Position numbers and translations under genes: made by a program. This document shows, one piece after another, positions 39,816-47,842 of a stretch of 64,000 nt of DNA. Within the stretch, counting starts at the first letter, position 1; the number at the start of each line of letters is the position of its first letter. The notes beneath the pieces were generated by a model, which was not told the origin of the DNA, ran no database searches, and saw nothing but the letters and a program-made list of their open reading frames with translations. The DNA lies in the NCBI RefSeq assembly GCF_018362775.1, contig NZ_JAGYXY010000003.1, positions 220,846-284,845 of the forward strand, in the 5' to 3' direction. Source of the DNA: Alistipes montrealensis (GTDB lineage Bacteria > Bacteroidota > Bacteroidia > Bacteroidales > Rikenellaceae).

Positions 39816-39830
39816 CCTCGAAAGGCCGGG
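39816..39830 (+). repeat. Right attachment-site repeat (attR core)
   Basis: CCTCGAAAGGCCGGG, matching attL except at two loop positions. With 39831-39836 it forms the right arm of the terminator whose left arm is at 8917-8930. Confidence 0.75.
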
Positions 39831-39839
39831 AGTTTTCAG

Positions 39840-40742
39840 TCAGAAACGCTTGGTGTAAGCGTGACAGTAAGGCTGCGTTCCTTTGCGGTCGTAATAGTCC
39901 TGGTGATACCCTTCCGCAGGCCAGAAGGTCGTAGCCTGCGTGACGTGCGTCACGACATCGTAGCCCTTCGCGCGCAGCTCGGCAATCAGTTTTTCGGCCG
40001 TTTCACGCTGGGCCGGCGTCGTATAGAAAACCTCGGAGCGATACTGATCGCCGATATCCGGTCCCTGCCGGTCGACCTGCGTAGGATCGTGAATCTCGAA
40101 AAAGAGCTTCGCCAACCGCTCATAGGAGACCTTCGCAGGGTCGAACGTCACCCGCACCGCCTCGGCATGTCCCGTACGGTGGCTGCAAACCTGCTCGTAA
40201 GTGGGATTTTCGGTGTGACCGCCGATATAACCCGATTCGACATCGAGCACGCCGGGCTCCTTCGAGAGCAGGTGCTCCACACCCCAGAAACAACCTCCGG
40301 CGAAGATCGCCGTCTCGGTCTGCTCCTTTTTGGCGGGCTGGAACGCCAGCGACACGGAATTGACGCAGTGGCGCGTGTTCTTGGGCGTAAACCCCTCGCC
40401 TGCGAAAACATGCCCCAGATGGCCGCCGCACCGGGCGCAGGTAATCTCCGTCCGCCGTCCGTCGGCATCCACGCTCCGCTTCACGGCTCCGGGAATTTCG
40501 TCGTCGAAACTCGGCCAGCCGCATCCCGCGTCGAACTTGTCCGACGAACGGTACAACGGCGCGCCGCACTGCCGGCAGAGATAGGTTCCGGCCTCGTTGT
40601 GCTTGTAATAACGTCCCGTGAAGGGGGCTTCGGTCCCCTTGTCCACGATCACATGCTTCTCTTCCGGTGTCAACGGTTTCATGTTCTGTCCATTTACGAC
40701 CCCGCACGCAGCGAGGCAAATTATCCATAATAAAATACGCAT
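39840..40742 (-). CDS. msrBA: Bifunctional peptide methionine sulfoxide reductase MsrB-MsrA
   Basis: A 300-residue exported fusion. A short signal peptide ([19 protein letters not shown]) is followed by MsrB (about 25-140) with its two zinc-binding pairs in CRQCGAPLY and [10 protein letters not shown] and the catalytic cysteine in [11 protein letters not shown]. MsrA (about 143-300) follows with catalytic GCFWG and the [12 protein letters not shown] block. MsrB reduces Met-R-sulfoxide and MsrA reduces Met-S-sulfoxide, so the fusion repairs oxidised envelope proteins. The ATG at 40742 is chosen over a TTG three codons upstream. The gene is convergent with the GT2 gene across the island insertion, and half of its terminator was left at the far end. 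Confidence 0.93.
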   Translation of the reverse strand: MRILLWIICLAACGVVNGQNMKPLTPEEKHVIVDKGTEAPFTGRYYKHNEAGTYLCRQCGAPLYRSSDKFDAGCGWPSFDDEIPGAVKRSVDADGRRTEITCARCGGHLGHVFAGEGFTPKNTRHCVNSVSLAFQPAKKEQTETAIFAGGCFWGVEHLLSKEPGVLDVESGYIGGHTENPTYEQVCSHRTGHAEAVRVTFDPAKVSYERLAKLFFEIHDPTQVDRQGPDIGDQYRSEVFYTTPAQRETAEKLIAELRAKGYDVVTHVTQATTFWPAEGYHQDYYDRKGTQPYCHAYTKRF

Positions 40743-40846
40743 ACGCTTCAACAGTCAAAAATTACGCCGTATACCCTGCCCGCATGCCTGAATTTACACG
40801 AATCGGCGTCGCGAAAACCGGGCCGGACACAAGGTCTGTCCCTGCA

Positions 40847-42100
40847 CTAAAAACTGTTTCCCGAGCCGTACTCTTCCCCGCGCAGGAACACCCGCCGGAT
40901 CAGCGGCGTCTGATAGGCATACGAGAAGAACTCGACGGAAGGCATCGGTTTGGTTATGAAAAAGTTGGCAACCTTACCTAAAGTAACGCTTCCGTATTCG
41001 CGGCTCAATCCCATGGCATAGGCCCCGTTGAGCGTCGCGGCGTTGATCGCCTCCGCAGGAGTCATCTTCATGCGGATCGAGGCCAGCGAAATCACCATGC
41101 GCATGTTGCCCGAGGGCGACGATCCGGGATTGTAGTCCGAAGCCAGCGCCACGCCCAGCCCCGCACCGATCATCGCGCGCGCCGGGGGATAGCTCATGCC
41201 CAGGAAGAAAGCCGCTCCCGGAAGCAGCGTCGGCATGGTCACCGCGCCGTGCAGGGCGCCGATCTCCTCGTCCCCCATGCGTTCGAGGTGGTCGACCGAC
41301 AGGGCGTTGTACTCCACGCCCACCTGCACGCCTCCCGAAACGGCCAGTTCGTTGGCGTGGATTTTAGCCCGCAGTCCCAACCGACGCCCGGCCTTGAGGA
41401 TGCGGGCCGTCTCTTCGACGGTAAAGAACCCCTCGTCGCAGAAAACGTCGACAAAATCGGCCAACCCTTCGGCCGCCACGGCGGGCAGCATCTCGTTGCA
41501 CACCAGGTCGACGTACTCCCCCTGCCGGCCGCGGTAGGCACGCGCCACGGCATGCGCCCCGAGGAACGTGGCGCGAACCTCCAGCGGCGACGTTTCGCGG
41601 ATGCGGCGGATTACGCGCAGCATCTTCAGTTCGTCTTCGGTCGTAAGGCCGTAACCGCTTTTGATCTCTACGCAGCCCGTACCCATCGCTGCAATCTCCC
41701 GCACGCGCTCCATCGCCTGAGCGTAGAGTTCGTCCTCCGAAGTTTCGTGCAGCAGGTCGGCGGAGTTGAGAATACCCCCGCCCCGCCGGGCGATCTCTTC
41801 GTAGCTCAGGCCGTTGATCTTGTCGAGAAACTCCTGTTCGCGGCTTCCGGCATAAACCAGGTGGGTGTGCGAATCACAGAACGACGGAAAGAGCATGCCC
41901 CCTTGTGCATCGACGACTTCGTCGGCGGCAATGTCACCCAGTTCGTCCATGCGTCCGAATGCGGCAAAACGACCGTTGTCGGCCAGCAGCCACGCATCCG
42001 CAAGCGTGTCGAGCGTATTCATCTCGGCGCCGCAGACCCGCATACGGCCTGTCGACTCGATGCCGACGATGCGGGCGATGTTCTTTACCAGTAATTTCAT
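40847..42100 (-). CDS. hutI: Imidazolonepropionase
   Basis: A 417-residue amidohydrolase hydrolysing imidazolone-5-propionate to N-formimino-L-glutamate, the third step of histidine degradation. The metal site HTH is at 78-80 in CDSHTHLVYAG; further ligands lie in FLGAHAVAR and KIHANELAVSGG, and ALASDYNPGSSP carries the catalytic Asp. Length and motif order match HutI. The start ATG overlaps the hutH stop (ATGA), so the pair is translationally coupled. It is the last gene of the hut operon; no clear terminator is visible before msrBA, 104 bp downstream. Confidence 0.95.
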   Translation of the reverse strand: MKLLVKNIARIVGIESTGRMRVCGAEMNTLDTLADAWLLADNGRFAAFGRMDELGDIAADEVVDAQGGMLFPSFCDSHTHLVYAGSREQEFLDKINGLSYEEIARRGGGILNSADLLHETSEDELYAQAMERVREIAAMGTGCVEIKSGYGLTTEDELKMLRVIRRIRETSPLEVRATFLGAHAVARAYRGRQGEYVDLVCNEMLPAVAAEGLADFVDVFCDEGFFTVEETARILKAGRRLGLRAKIHANELAVSGGVQVGVEYNALSVDHLERMGDEEIGALHGAVTMPTLLPGAAFFLGMSYPPARAMIGAGLGVALASDYNPGSSPSGNMRMVISLASIRMKMTPAEAINAATLNGAYAMGLSREYGSVTLGKVANFFITKPMPSVEFFSYAYQTPLIRRVFLRGEEYGSGNSF

Positions 42101-43578
42101 AGGCTTTGCAGGAATCGGACCGAGGCTTCGATATGGGGATACATCACCTCGTCGTTATCAATAAAGGGAACCTGTTGGCGGTAATCGGCCAGAATTTGCT
42201 CCAATACGGGCGACGTGTGCGCCGGACGGCGGAACTCGATGGCCTGTGCGGCGTTGAACAGTTCGATCGCCAGCACCCGTTCGGTGTTGCAGACCACCCG
42301 CCAGAGTTTCGTGGCGGCATTCGAACCCATGCTCACATGGTCCTCCTGCCCCTGCGACGAAGGGATCGAATCGACCGAAGCGGGCATGCAAAGCCCTTTG
42401 GACTGGCTCACGATCGAAGCCGCGGTGTACTGCGGAATCATGAAGCCGCTGTTCAGCCCGGGATTCGCCACGAGGAATTTCGGCAGTTCGCGGGCCCCGG
42501 AGATCAATTTATAGGTGCGGCGTTCGGAGATATTGGCCAGTTCGGCCAAGGCAATGGCCAGGAAATCCATCACCAGGGCAATCGGCTGGCCGTGGAAATT
42601 ACCCGCCGAGACGACCATGTCCTCCTCGGGAAAAACCGTCGGGTTGTCCGTCGTAGAGTTGATTTCGGTGGTCAGCACGCTCTCGACATAGTCGATCGTG
42701 TCCTTCGAAGCCCCGTGAACCTGCGGCATACAGCGGAACGAATAGGGGTCCTGCACATGGTGCTTGACCCGGTCGATCAGTTCGCTGCCTTCGAGCAACC
42801 GCCGGATATTGCGGGCCGTCGTGAGCTGTCCTTTGTGGGCGCGGATCAGGTGGACCTCGTCGCAGAAAGGCTCGATGCGGCCATCGAACGCATCGAGCGA
42901 CAGCGCTCCGATACGGTCGGCCCATTCGCTCAGGCGGCGGGCATTGATCAGCGACCAGACGCCGTAGGCGCTCATGAACTGCGTACCGTTCAGCAGCGCA
43001 AGCCCCTCTTTCGACTGCAACCGGATCGGTTCCAGCCCCAGCTCGGACAGCACCCCGGCCGAGGGGCGCACTTCGCCCTTGTATTCCACCTCGCCCAACC
43101 CCAGCAGCGGCAGGCTCATGTGGGCCAGCGGCGCGAGATCGCCCGAAGCGCCCAAGGAGCCCTGCTGGTAAACCACAGGCAGTATGTCGCGGTTGAAAAA
43201 CTCTACGAGGCGCTCCACCGTCGCCAACTGCACCCCCGAATGGCCATACGAAAGCGACTGGATTTTCAGCAGCAGGATCAGCTTCACGATCTGCGAGGGG
43301 ACACGTTCCCCGGTTCCGCAGGCATGCGACATCACGAGATTCTGTTGCAGGAGCGACAATTCGTCGCGGCCCACCGAAATATCGCACAGCGACCCGAATC
43401 CCGTCGTGATCCCGTAGATCGGCCGCTCGGTGTTCTCCATCTTGCGGTCGAGGTATTCGCGGCAGCGGACGATGCGCATGCGGGCATCGTCGCTCAGCGC
43501 GAGCGGCAGGCGGCGTTCAAGGATTTCGCGGATACGCCCGACGCAAAGGTGTTCCGCAGTGATATGGTGATATTCCAT
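42097..43578 (-). CDS. hutH: Histidine ammonia-lyase
   Basis: A 493-residue enzyme deaminating L-histidine to urocanate, the first step of histidine use. The Ala-Ser-Gly triad that forms the MIO cofactor is at 144-146 in SLGASGDLAPLAH. Other signatures are YGITTGFG (55-62), STTDNPTVF and SSQGQEDHVSMG. Cytosolic tetramer in the family. It sits between the small lipoprotein gene and hutI, coupled to hutI by a 4-base overlap. Confidence 0.96.
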   Translation of the reverse strand: MEYHHITAEHLCVGRIREILERRLPLALSDDARMRIVRCREYLDRKMENTERPIYGITTGFGSLCDISVGRDELSLLQQNLVMSHACGTGERVPSQIVKLILLLKIQSLSYGHSGVQLATVERLVEFFNRDILPVVYQQGSLGASGDLAPLAHMSLPLLGLGEVEYKGEVRPSAGVLSELGLEPIRLQSKEGLALLNGTQFMSAYGVWSLINARRLSEWADRIGALSLDAFDGRIEPFCDEVHLIRAHKGQLTTARNIRRLLEGSELIDRVKHHVQDPYSFRCMPQVHGASKDTIDYVESVLTTEINSTTDNPTVFPEEDMVVSAGNFHGQPIALVMDFLAIALAELANISERRTYKLISGARELPKFLVANPGLNSGFMIPQYTAASIVSQSKGLCMPASVDSIPSSQGQEDHVSMGSNAATKLWRVVCNTERVLAIELFNAAQAIEFRRPAHTSPVLEQILADYRQQVPFIDNDEVMYPHIEASVRFLQSL

Positions 43579-43590
43579 AAATTATTAAAT

Positions 43591-43923
43591 CTATTTCTGT
43601 TTTTTTATTTTCAGTACGCTTACAACCTCACTCCGGTGCGGCTTACCCTTCGGGAATTCCACGACCAGCGTATCCCCCACCTCCGCAAAATCCGGACGGC
43701 AGTTCTGGCCGGGTTTAGGGATCGCAAAACGCCCCGTCACCGTATCGGATTCGTAGACAAACCGATAGTACAGCCAATAACGGAAGCCGCCCCGCACCAA
43801 TTTGATCTTCCGGTCGTATATACAGGCACGCCGCGATTCGCGCTCCCGCGGAGCGCATCCGGAAAGCAGGACGGCCGCCGCAATCGCCAGGCCGGCTATC
43901 GCTATGACCCCGTGCAGCCGCAA
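43591..43923 (-). CDS. Small lipoprotein inside the hut operon (hypothetical)
   Basis: A 110-residue protein starting at a TTG, RLHGVIAIAGLAIAAAVLLSGC after the initiator: signal peptide with lipobox LSGC, then a mature part of about 87 residues with KIKLVRGGFRYWLYYRFVYE and VGDTLVVEFPKGKPHRSEVV, reminiscent of a small beta-barrel (OB-like) fold. I do not recognise a family. It begins 4 bp after hutU and ends 12 bp before hutH, so it is transcribed with the histidine genes, although they are cytosolic and it is predicted to be membrane-anchored. The TTG start is the only one giving a signal peptide. Confidence 0.7.
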   Translation of the reverse strand: MRLHGVIAIAGLAIAAAVLLSGCAPRERESRRACIYDRKIKLVRGGFRYWLYYRFVYESDTVTGRFAIPKPGQNCRPDFAEVGDTLVVEFPKGKPHRSEVVSVLKIKKQK

Positions 43924-43927
43924 GACG

Positions 43928-45943
43928 CTATTCGTTCAAAGCGTTACGCACAAGGTCCTCGTCGGCGAAACTGGGAAGTGTAACCCGCAATCCGGGCGTG
44001 CGGTCCATTTCGCGGCGGATGGCCTCGACGGCCCCTTCGTTGCGGGCCCAACTGCGGCGGGCGATGCCGTTGTTGACATCCCACAGCAGCATTTCGCGGA
44101 TATGGCGGTCCGACTCCTCCGAACCGTCGATCACCATGCCGAAGCCGCCGTTGACGACCTCGCCCCAGCCTACGCCGCCGCCGTTGTGGATCGAAACCCA
44201 CGTAGCGCCGCGGAACGAGTCGCCGATGACGTTCTGCACGGCCATATCTGCCGTCAGGCACGAGCCGTCGTAGATGTTCGAGGTCTCGCGGTAAGGCGAG
44301 TCGGTTCCCGAAACGTCGTGGTGGTCGCGCCCCAGCACCACGGGAGCCGTAATGCGCCCGTCGGCAATGGCACGGTTGAAGGCCTCGGCGATCTTCGTGC
44401 GGCCCTCGCAGTCGGCATAGAGGATGCGGGCCTGCGAACCCACGACCAGCCTGTTACGCCCGGCCTCGCGAATCCAGTGGATGTTGTCGTCCAACTGCCC
44501 CCAAATATCCCCGGGAGCCGTCTTCCGAATCTCTTCCAGCACTTCGGCGGCCAGCGAATCGGTCGTTTCGAGGTCCTCGGGAAGCCCCGAGGTACAAACC
44601 CAGCGGAACGGCCCGAAGCCGTAGTCGAAGAACATCGGCCCCATAATATCCTGCACATAAGAAGGATAGCGGAAACGTCCGCCCTCGCCCATCACCGCCG
44701 CCCCGGCGCGCGAGGCTTCCAGCAGGAAGGCATTGCCGTAGTCGAAGAAATACATCCCCTTGGCAGTCAGCTTGTTGATGGCGTCCACCTGCCGCCGCAG
44801 TGACTCCTGCACGCATTCGCGGAAGCGCCCGGGTTCCTCGGCCATCATCTTGTTCGAAGCCTCGCTGCTCAGCCCGACAGGATAATAACCGCCTGCCCAG
44901 GGGTTGTGGAGCGAAGTCTGGTCCGAGCCCAGATCAACGGCGATCTCTTCCGCAGCCAACCGTTCCCAGAGGTCCACGACATTGCCCACATAAGCCAGCG
45001 ACACGACCTCTTTTGCCTTGACAGCCTGCCGGATACGGGGAATCAGTTCATCCAATGCTTCATGCAGTTCGTCGACCCACCCCTGCTCGTAGCGTTTCTG
45101 CGCCGCCTTGGGGTTGACCTCGGCAATAACGCTCACCACCCCCGAAATGTTACCCGCCTTGGGCTGGGCTCCCGACATACCGCCGAGGCCCGACGAGACG
45201 AACAGCATCCCGCGCGTATCGGTGCGCCCCGCCGTGAAGCGTTTGCGCGCGGCGTTCATCACCGTGATCGTCGTGCCGTGGACGATGCCCTGCGGCCCGA
45301 TATACATATACGATCCGGCGGTCATCTGCCCGTACTGCGACACTCCGAGGGCGTTGAGCCGCTCCCAGTCGTCGGGCTTCGAGTAGTTGGGGATCACCAT
45401 GCCGTTGGTCACCACCACGCGCGGGGCGTCGGGGTGCGACGGGAACAACCCCAGCGGATGCCCCGAGTACATCACCAGCGTCTGGCGGTCGGTCATCTCC
45501 GACAAATACTGCATTGCGAGACGGTATTGCGCCCAGTTCTGGAACACCGCGCCGTTGCCGCCGTAGGTGATCAGCTCGTGGGGATGCTGGGCGACCTTCG
45601 GGTCGAGGTTGTTCTGGATCATCAGCATGATGGCCGCCGCCTGCCGGCAGCGGGCGGGATACTCGTCGATGGGCCGCGCATACATCTCGTAGTCGGGACG
45701 CAGGCGGTACATATAGATACGGCCGTATTTGCGCAACTCCTCGGCGAACTCCTTCGCCAGAACGGCGTGGTGCTTGACGGGGAAGTAACGCAGGGCGTTT
45801 TTCAAGGCCAGCACCTTCTCTTCGTCCGAAAGGATATCCTTGCGCTTGGGCGCATGGTTGATCTGCCGGTCATAGGGTTTCGCGGCGGGCAGCCGGTCGG
45901 GAATACCCGCGCGTATGTCATTCTGGAATTCTTCGCGTGTCAT
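43928..45943 (-). CDS. hutU: Urocanate hydratase
   Basis: A 671-residue urocanase, longer than the roughly 555-residue proteobacterial form and typical of Bacteroidetes. It adds water to urocanate to give imidazolone propionate using tightly bound NAD. Recognisable blocks are VVTNGMVIPNYSKPDDWERL, GQMTAGSYMYIGPQGIVHGT, SGLGGMSGAQPKAGNISGVV, RCSIDLGSDQTSLHNPWAG-like SDQTSLHNPWAGGYYPVGLS and a C-terminal HNGGGVGWGEVVNGGFGMVI. The start lies 2 bp after the ftcD stop, and the small lipoprotein follows at 4 bp. Confidence 0.96.
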   Translation of the reverse strand: MTREEFQNDIRAGIPDRLPAAKPYDRQINHAPKRKDILSDEEKVLALKNALRYFPVKHHAVLAKEFAEELRKYGRIYMYRLRPDYEMYARPIDEYPARCRQAAAIMLMIQNNLDPKVAQHPHELITYGGNGAVFQNWAQYRLAMQYLSEMTDRQTLVMYSGHPLGLFPSHPDAPRVVVTNGMVIPNYSKPDDWERLNALGVSQYGQMTAGSYMYIGPQGIVHGTTITVMNAARKRFTAGRTDTRGMLFVSSGLGGMSGAQPKAGNISGVVSVIAEVNPKAAQKRYEQGWVDELHEALDELIPRIRQAVKAKEVVSLAYVGNVVDLWERLAAEEIAVDLGSDQTSLHNPWAGGYYPVGLSSEASNKMMAEEPGRFRECVQESLRRQVDAINKLTAKGMYFFDYGNAFLLEASRAGAAVMGEGGRFRYPSYVQDIMGPMFFDYGFGPFRWVCTSGLPEDLETTDSLAAEVLEEIRKTAPGDIWGQLDDNIHWIREAGRNRLVVGSQARILYADCEGRTKIAEAFNRAIADGRITAPVVLGRDHHDVSGTDSPYRETSNIYDGSCLTADMAVQNVIGDSFRGATWVSIHNGGGVGWGEVVNGGFGMVIDGSEESDRHIREMLLWDVNNGIARRSWARNEGAVEAIRREMDRTPGLRVTLPSFADEDLVRNALNE

Positions 45944-45944
45944 A

Positions 45945-47645
45945 TCATCCGATTTTCTGTTCGACGATCTTCAGTATTTCGGCCTCCTCGCGCCGGGCTT
46001 CGGTCGCCAGGGCGTCCGCCTCGGCGACGAGCGCGTCGGCCTTCGTGCGGTCCTTCAGCCCCGCGGCGTTGATCTTCACATTGAGACAAGCCCCCAGCAC
46101 GGCGCTGCGGGCCGCCAGCGCGCCTACTCCCGCGTCGGAGACCGAATTGGGATTGCCCTCCGAGGCCATCGCACGCACGATTTCGAAAACCCGCGACGCG
46201 GCCTTCATCGTTCGCAGCGGAACCTCGGTGGCATAGAGCGTCGCCTGCTGCAGGGCCGCACTGCGCGCCGCCTTCTCCTCGTCAGTCGATTTGGGCATGG
46301 CAAAGACCGCCATAATGCGGTTGAACGCCGCGGTGTCTTCGTCCACGAGGTGCAGGAGTTCCGCGAGGACGGCCTGTCCCTTTTCGGCCCAGTCGGAAAA
46401 CTCTTCCCAGCGGTCGTCCCAGCCCGCCTTGTGCGACGAGAGGTTGGCGACCATCGTGCCGAGGGCCGCGCCCAGTGCACCCATATAAGCCGCAATCGAG
46501 CCGCCGCCAGGAGCGGGCGATTCGCTCGCCGTCTCCAAGGCGAACGATTTGCAAGTCATATCAATAAGCCGCTTTTGTTCAACCTCCGCTTCAAGCAGGT
46601 ATTCGATAACCTTTTCGGCCGGATCGAACGGTTTCAGATCGTCGAGCCCCATCGACTTGACGGCGATGCGGACGATCTCCTCCTCGGCGATACCCGTCGA
46701 GCGGCGCTGTTTGCGGAGGTAGTATTTGCCCGCCTCGACAAGGGCGCGCTTCGGAACCAGGCCCACGATCTCGGTCCCCGTAACACGCACGCCGCGGGCG
46801 TCGGCCTTACGGCACACCTCGTCGAAAGCGACGTGCAGGGGCGTCGCGGCCAGGTCGGTGATGTTCATCGAAACCTGCGCGATGCCGTACTCCTCGATAA
46901 ACCACCCGATCGCTTTCGTGGCCGGAAGCGTCCCGGGCTGCATCAGGGGATTGCCGGCGGCGTCCTTCACCACCCTGCCCGTGATCGGGTTGCCCTCGCG
47001 GACGGGACGGCCCTTCTCACGTACGTCGAAAGCAATAGCGTTGGCACGGCGCGTGGAGGTGGTGTTCAGGTTGAAATTGACAGCAATCAGAAAATCGCGG
47101 GCCCCGACGGTCGTGGCGCCCGTACGGGCTATGCCCTCGTCGAAGGGACGGGTCCCGAAATCAGGCGCAGACTCCTTGCGGGCCAGTTTTTCGGGCAGGG
47201 CCTCGTACTCCCCGGCACGGCAGACGGCCAGGTTTTTCCGCTCGGGCATAAAGGCCGCGGCCTCGTAGGCGTAGGTCGGAATCCGCAGCTCGTCGGCAAT
47301 ACGCCGGGCCAGCCCGCGCGCCAGGTCGGCGCACTCTTCGAGCGTAATGCCCGCAATCGGGATCAGCGGCAGCACGTCGGTAGCCCCCATGCGGGGATGC
47401 GCCCCCTTGTGGCGGCGCATGTCGATCAGTTCGGCGGCTCGCTTCACCCCTGCGAAAGCGGCCTCGACAACCGCCTCCGGTTCGCCGACGAAGGTTACAA
47501 CCGTACGATTGGTCGCCTCGCCGGGGTCTACGTCGAGCAATTTGACGCCTCCGGAGGCCTCGATGGCTGCGGTGATTTGCCGAATTACGGTTTTATCGCG
47601 CCCCTCGCTGAAATTGGGGACGCACTCGATGATTCGTTTGGACAT
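45945..47645 (-). CDS. ftcD: Bifunctional glutamate formimidoyltransferase/formimidoyltetrahydrofolate cyclodeaminase
   Basis: A 566-residue fusion. Residues 1 to about 330 are the formiminotransferase (ECVPNFSEGRDKTVIRQITA at the start; DIRRHKGAHPRMGATDVLPL-like HKGAHPRMGATD near 81). Residues about 360-560 are the cyclodeaminase (SPAPGGGSIAAYMGALGAAL). It passes the formimino group from formiminoglutamate to tetrahydrofolate and releases ammonia, giving glutamate and a one-carbon unit. It is the first gene of the hut operon, 31 bp downstream of a TATCTTTG box. The operon lacks hutG, as expected for this route. Confidence 0.95.
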   Translation of the reverse strand: MSKRIIECVPNFSEGRDKTVIRQITAAIEASGGVKLLDVDPGEATNRTVVTFVGEPEAVVEAAFAGVKRAAELIDMRRHKGAHPRMGATDVLPLIPIAGITLEECADLARGLARRIADELRIPTYAYEAAAFMPERKNLAVCRAGEYEALPEKLARKESAPDFGTRPFDEGIARTGATTVGARDFLIAVNFNLNTTSTRRANAIAFDVREKGRPVREGNPITGRVVKDAAGNPLMQPGTLPATKAIGWFIEEYGIAQVSMNITDLAATPLHVAFDEVCRKADARGVRVTGTEIVGLVPKRALVEAGKYYLRKQRRSTGIAEEEIVRIAVKSMGLDDLKPFDPAEKVIEYLLEAEVEQKRLIDMTCKSFALETASESPAPGGGSIAAYMGALGAALGTMVANLSSHKAGWDDRWEEFSDWAEKGQAVLAELLHLVDEDTAAFNRIMAVFAMPKSTDEEKAARSAALQQATLYATEVPLRTMKAASRVFEIVRAMASEGNPNSVSDAGVGALAARSAVLGACLNVKINAAGLKDRTKADALVAEADALATEARREEAEILKIVEQKIG

Positions 47646-47675
47646 AGGATCGGCTCTTTAAAATTCTTATACTTC

Positions 47676-47683
47676 CAAAGATA
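47676..47683 (-). promoter_or_regulatory. -7 box of the hut operon
   Basis: TATCTTTG on the minus strand, 30 bp upstream of the ftcD ATG. Confidence 0.68.
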
Positions 47684-47748
47684 GAAAATAATCGGGATAA
47701 TTCCGATAAATTCGTAACAAAACAGGCAGTTTTCGCGAAAAACAGAAA

Positions 47749-47774
47749 GGTCCGGCGCAACAATGCGCCGGACC
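47749..47774 (-). terminator. Terminator of the TonB receptor gene
   Basis: GGTCCGGCGCA pairs perfectly with TGCGCCGGACC; TTTCTGTTTTT follows on the minus strand. Confidence 0.8.
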
Positions 47775-47842
47775 GGGATTGCAGCCGGACGGGGACGGGA
47801 GGCATTCCGCAAACGGACATGTCCCGCCCCCGGAAGCGAAGA

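Larger units (their letters stand above)
8944..39830. mobile_element. Integrated mobilisable island carrying type V fimbriae and a type I restriction system
   Basis: The boundaries come from a near-direct repeat, CCTGAAAAGGCCGGG at 8929-8943 and CCTCGAAAGGCCGGG at 39816-39830, with a tyrosine recombinase gene just inside the left end. Joining the two outer flanks recreates one near-perfect hairpin between the convergent GT2 and msrBA genes, which is the expected empty site. Inside are two relaxase/mobA modules (one broken), a DUF3408 gene, fimbrial genes, an IS3 fragment and hsd genes. No tra conjugation genes are seen. Gene composition shifts from the GC-rich flanks to AT-richer DNA, strongest in the hsdS region. 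The island was probably assembled from at least two related elements. Confidence 0.85.

Noticed and set aside
8944..39830. A full conjugative transposon
   Set aside because: No TraG-like coupling protein or other tra genes can be recognised, so the element is described as mobilisable only.
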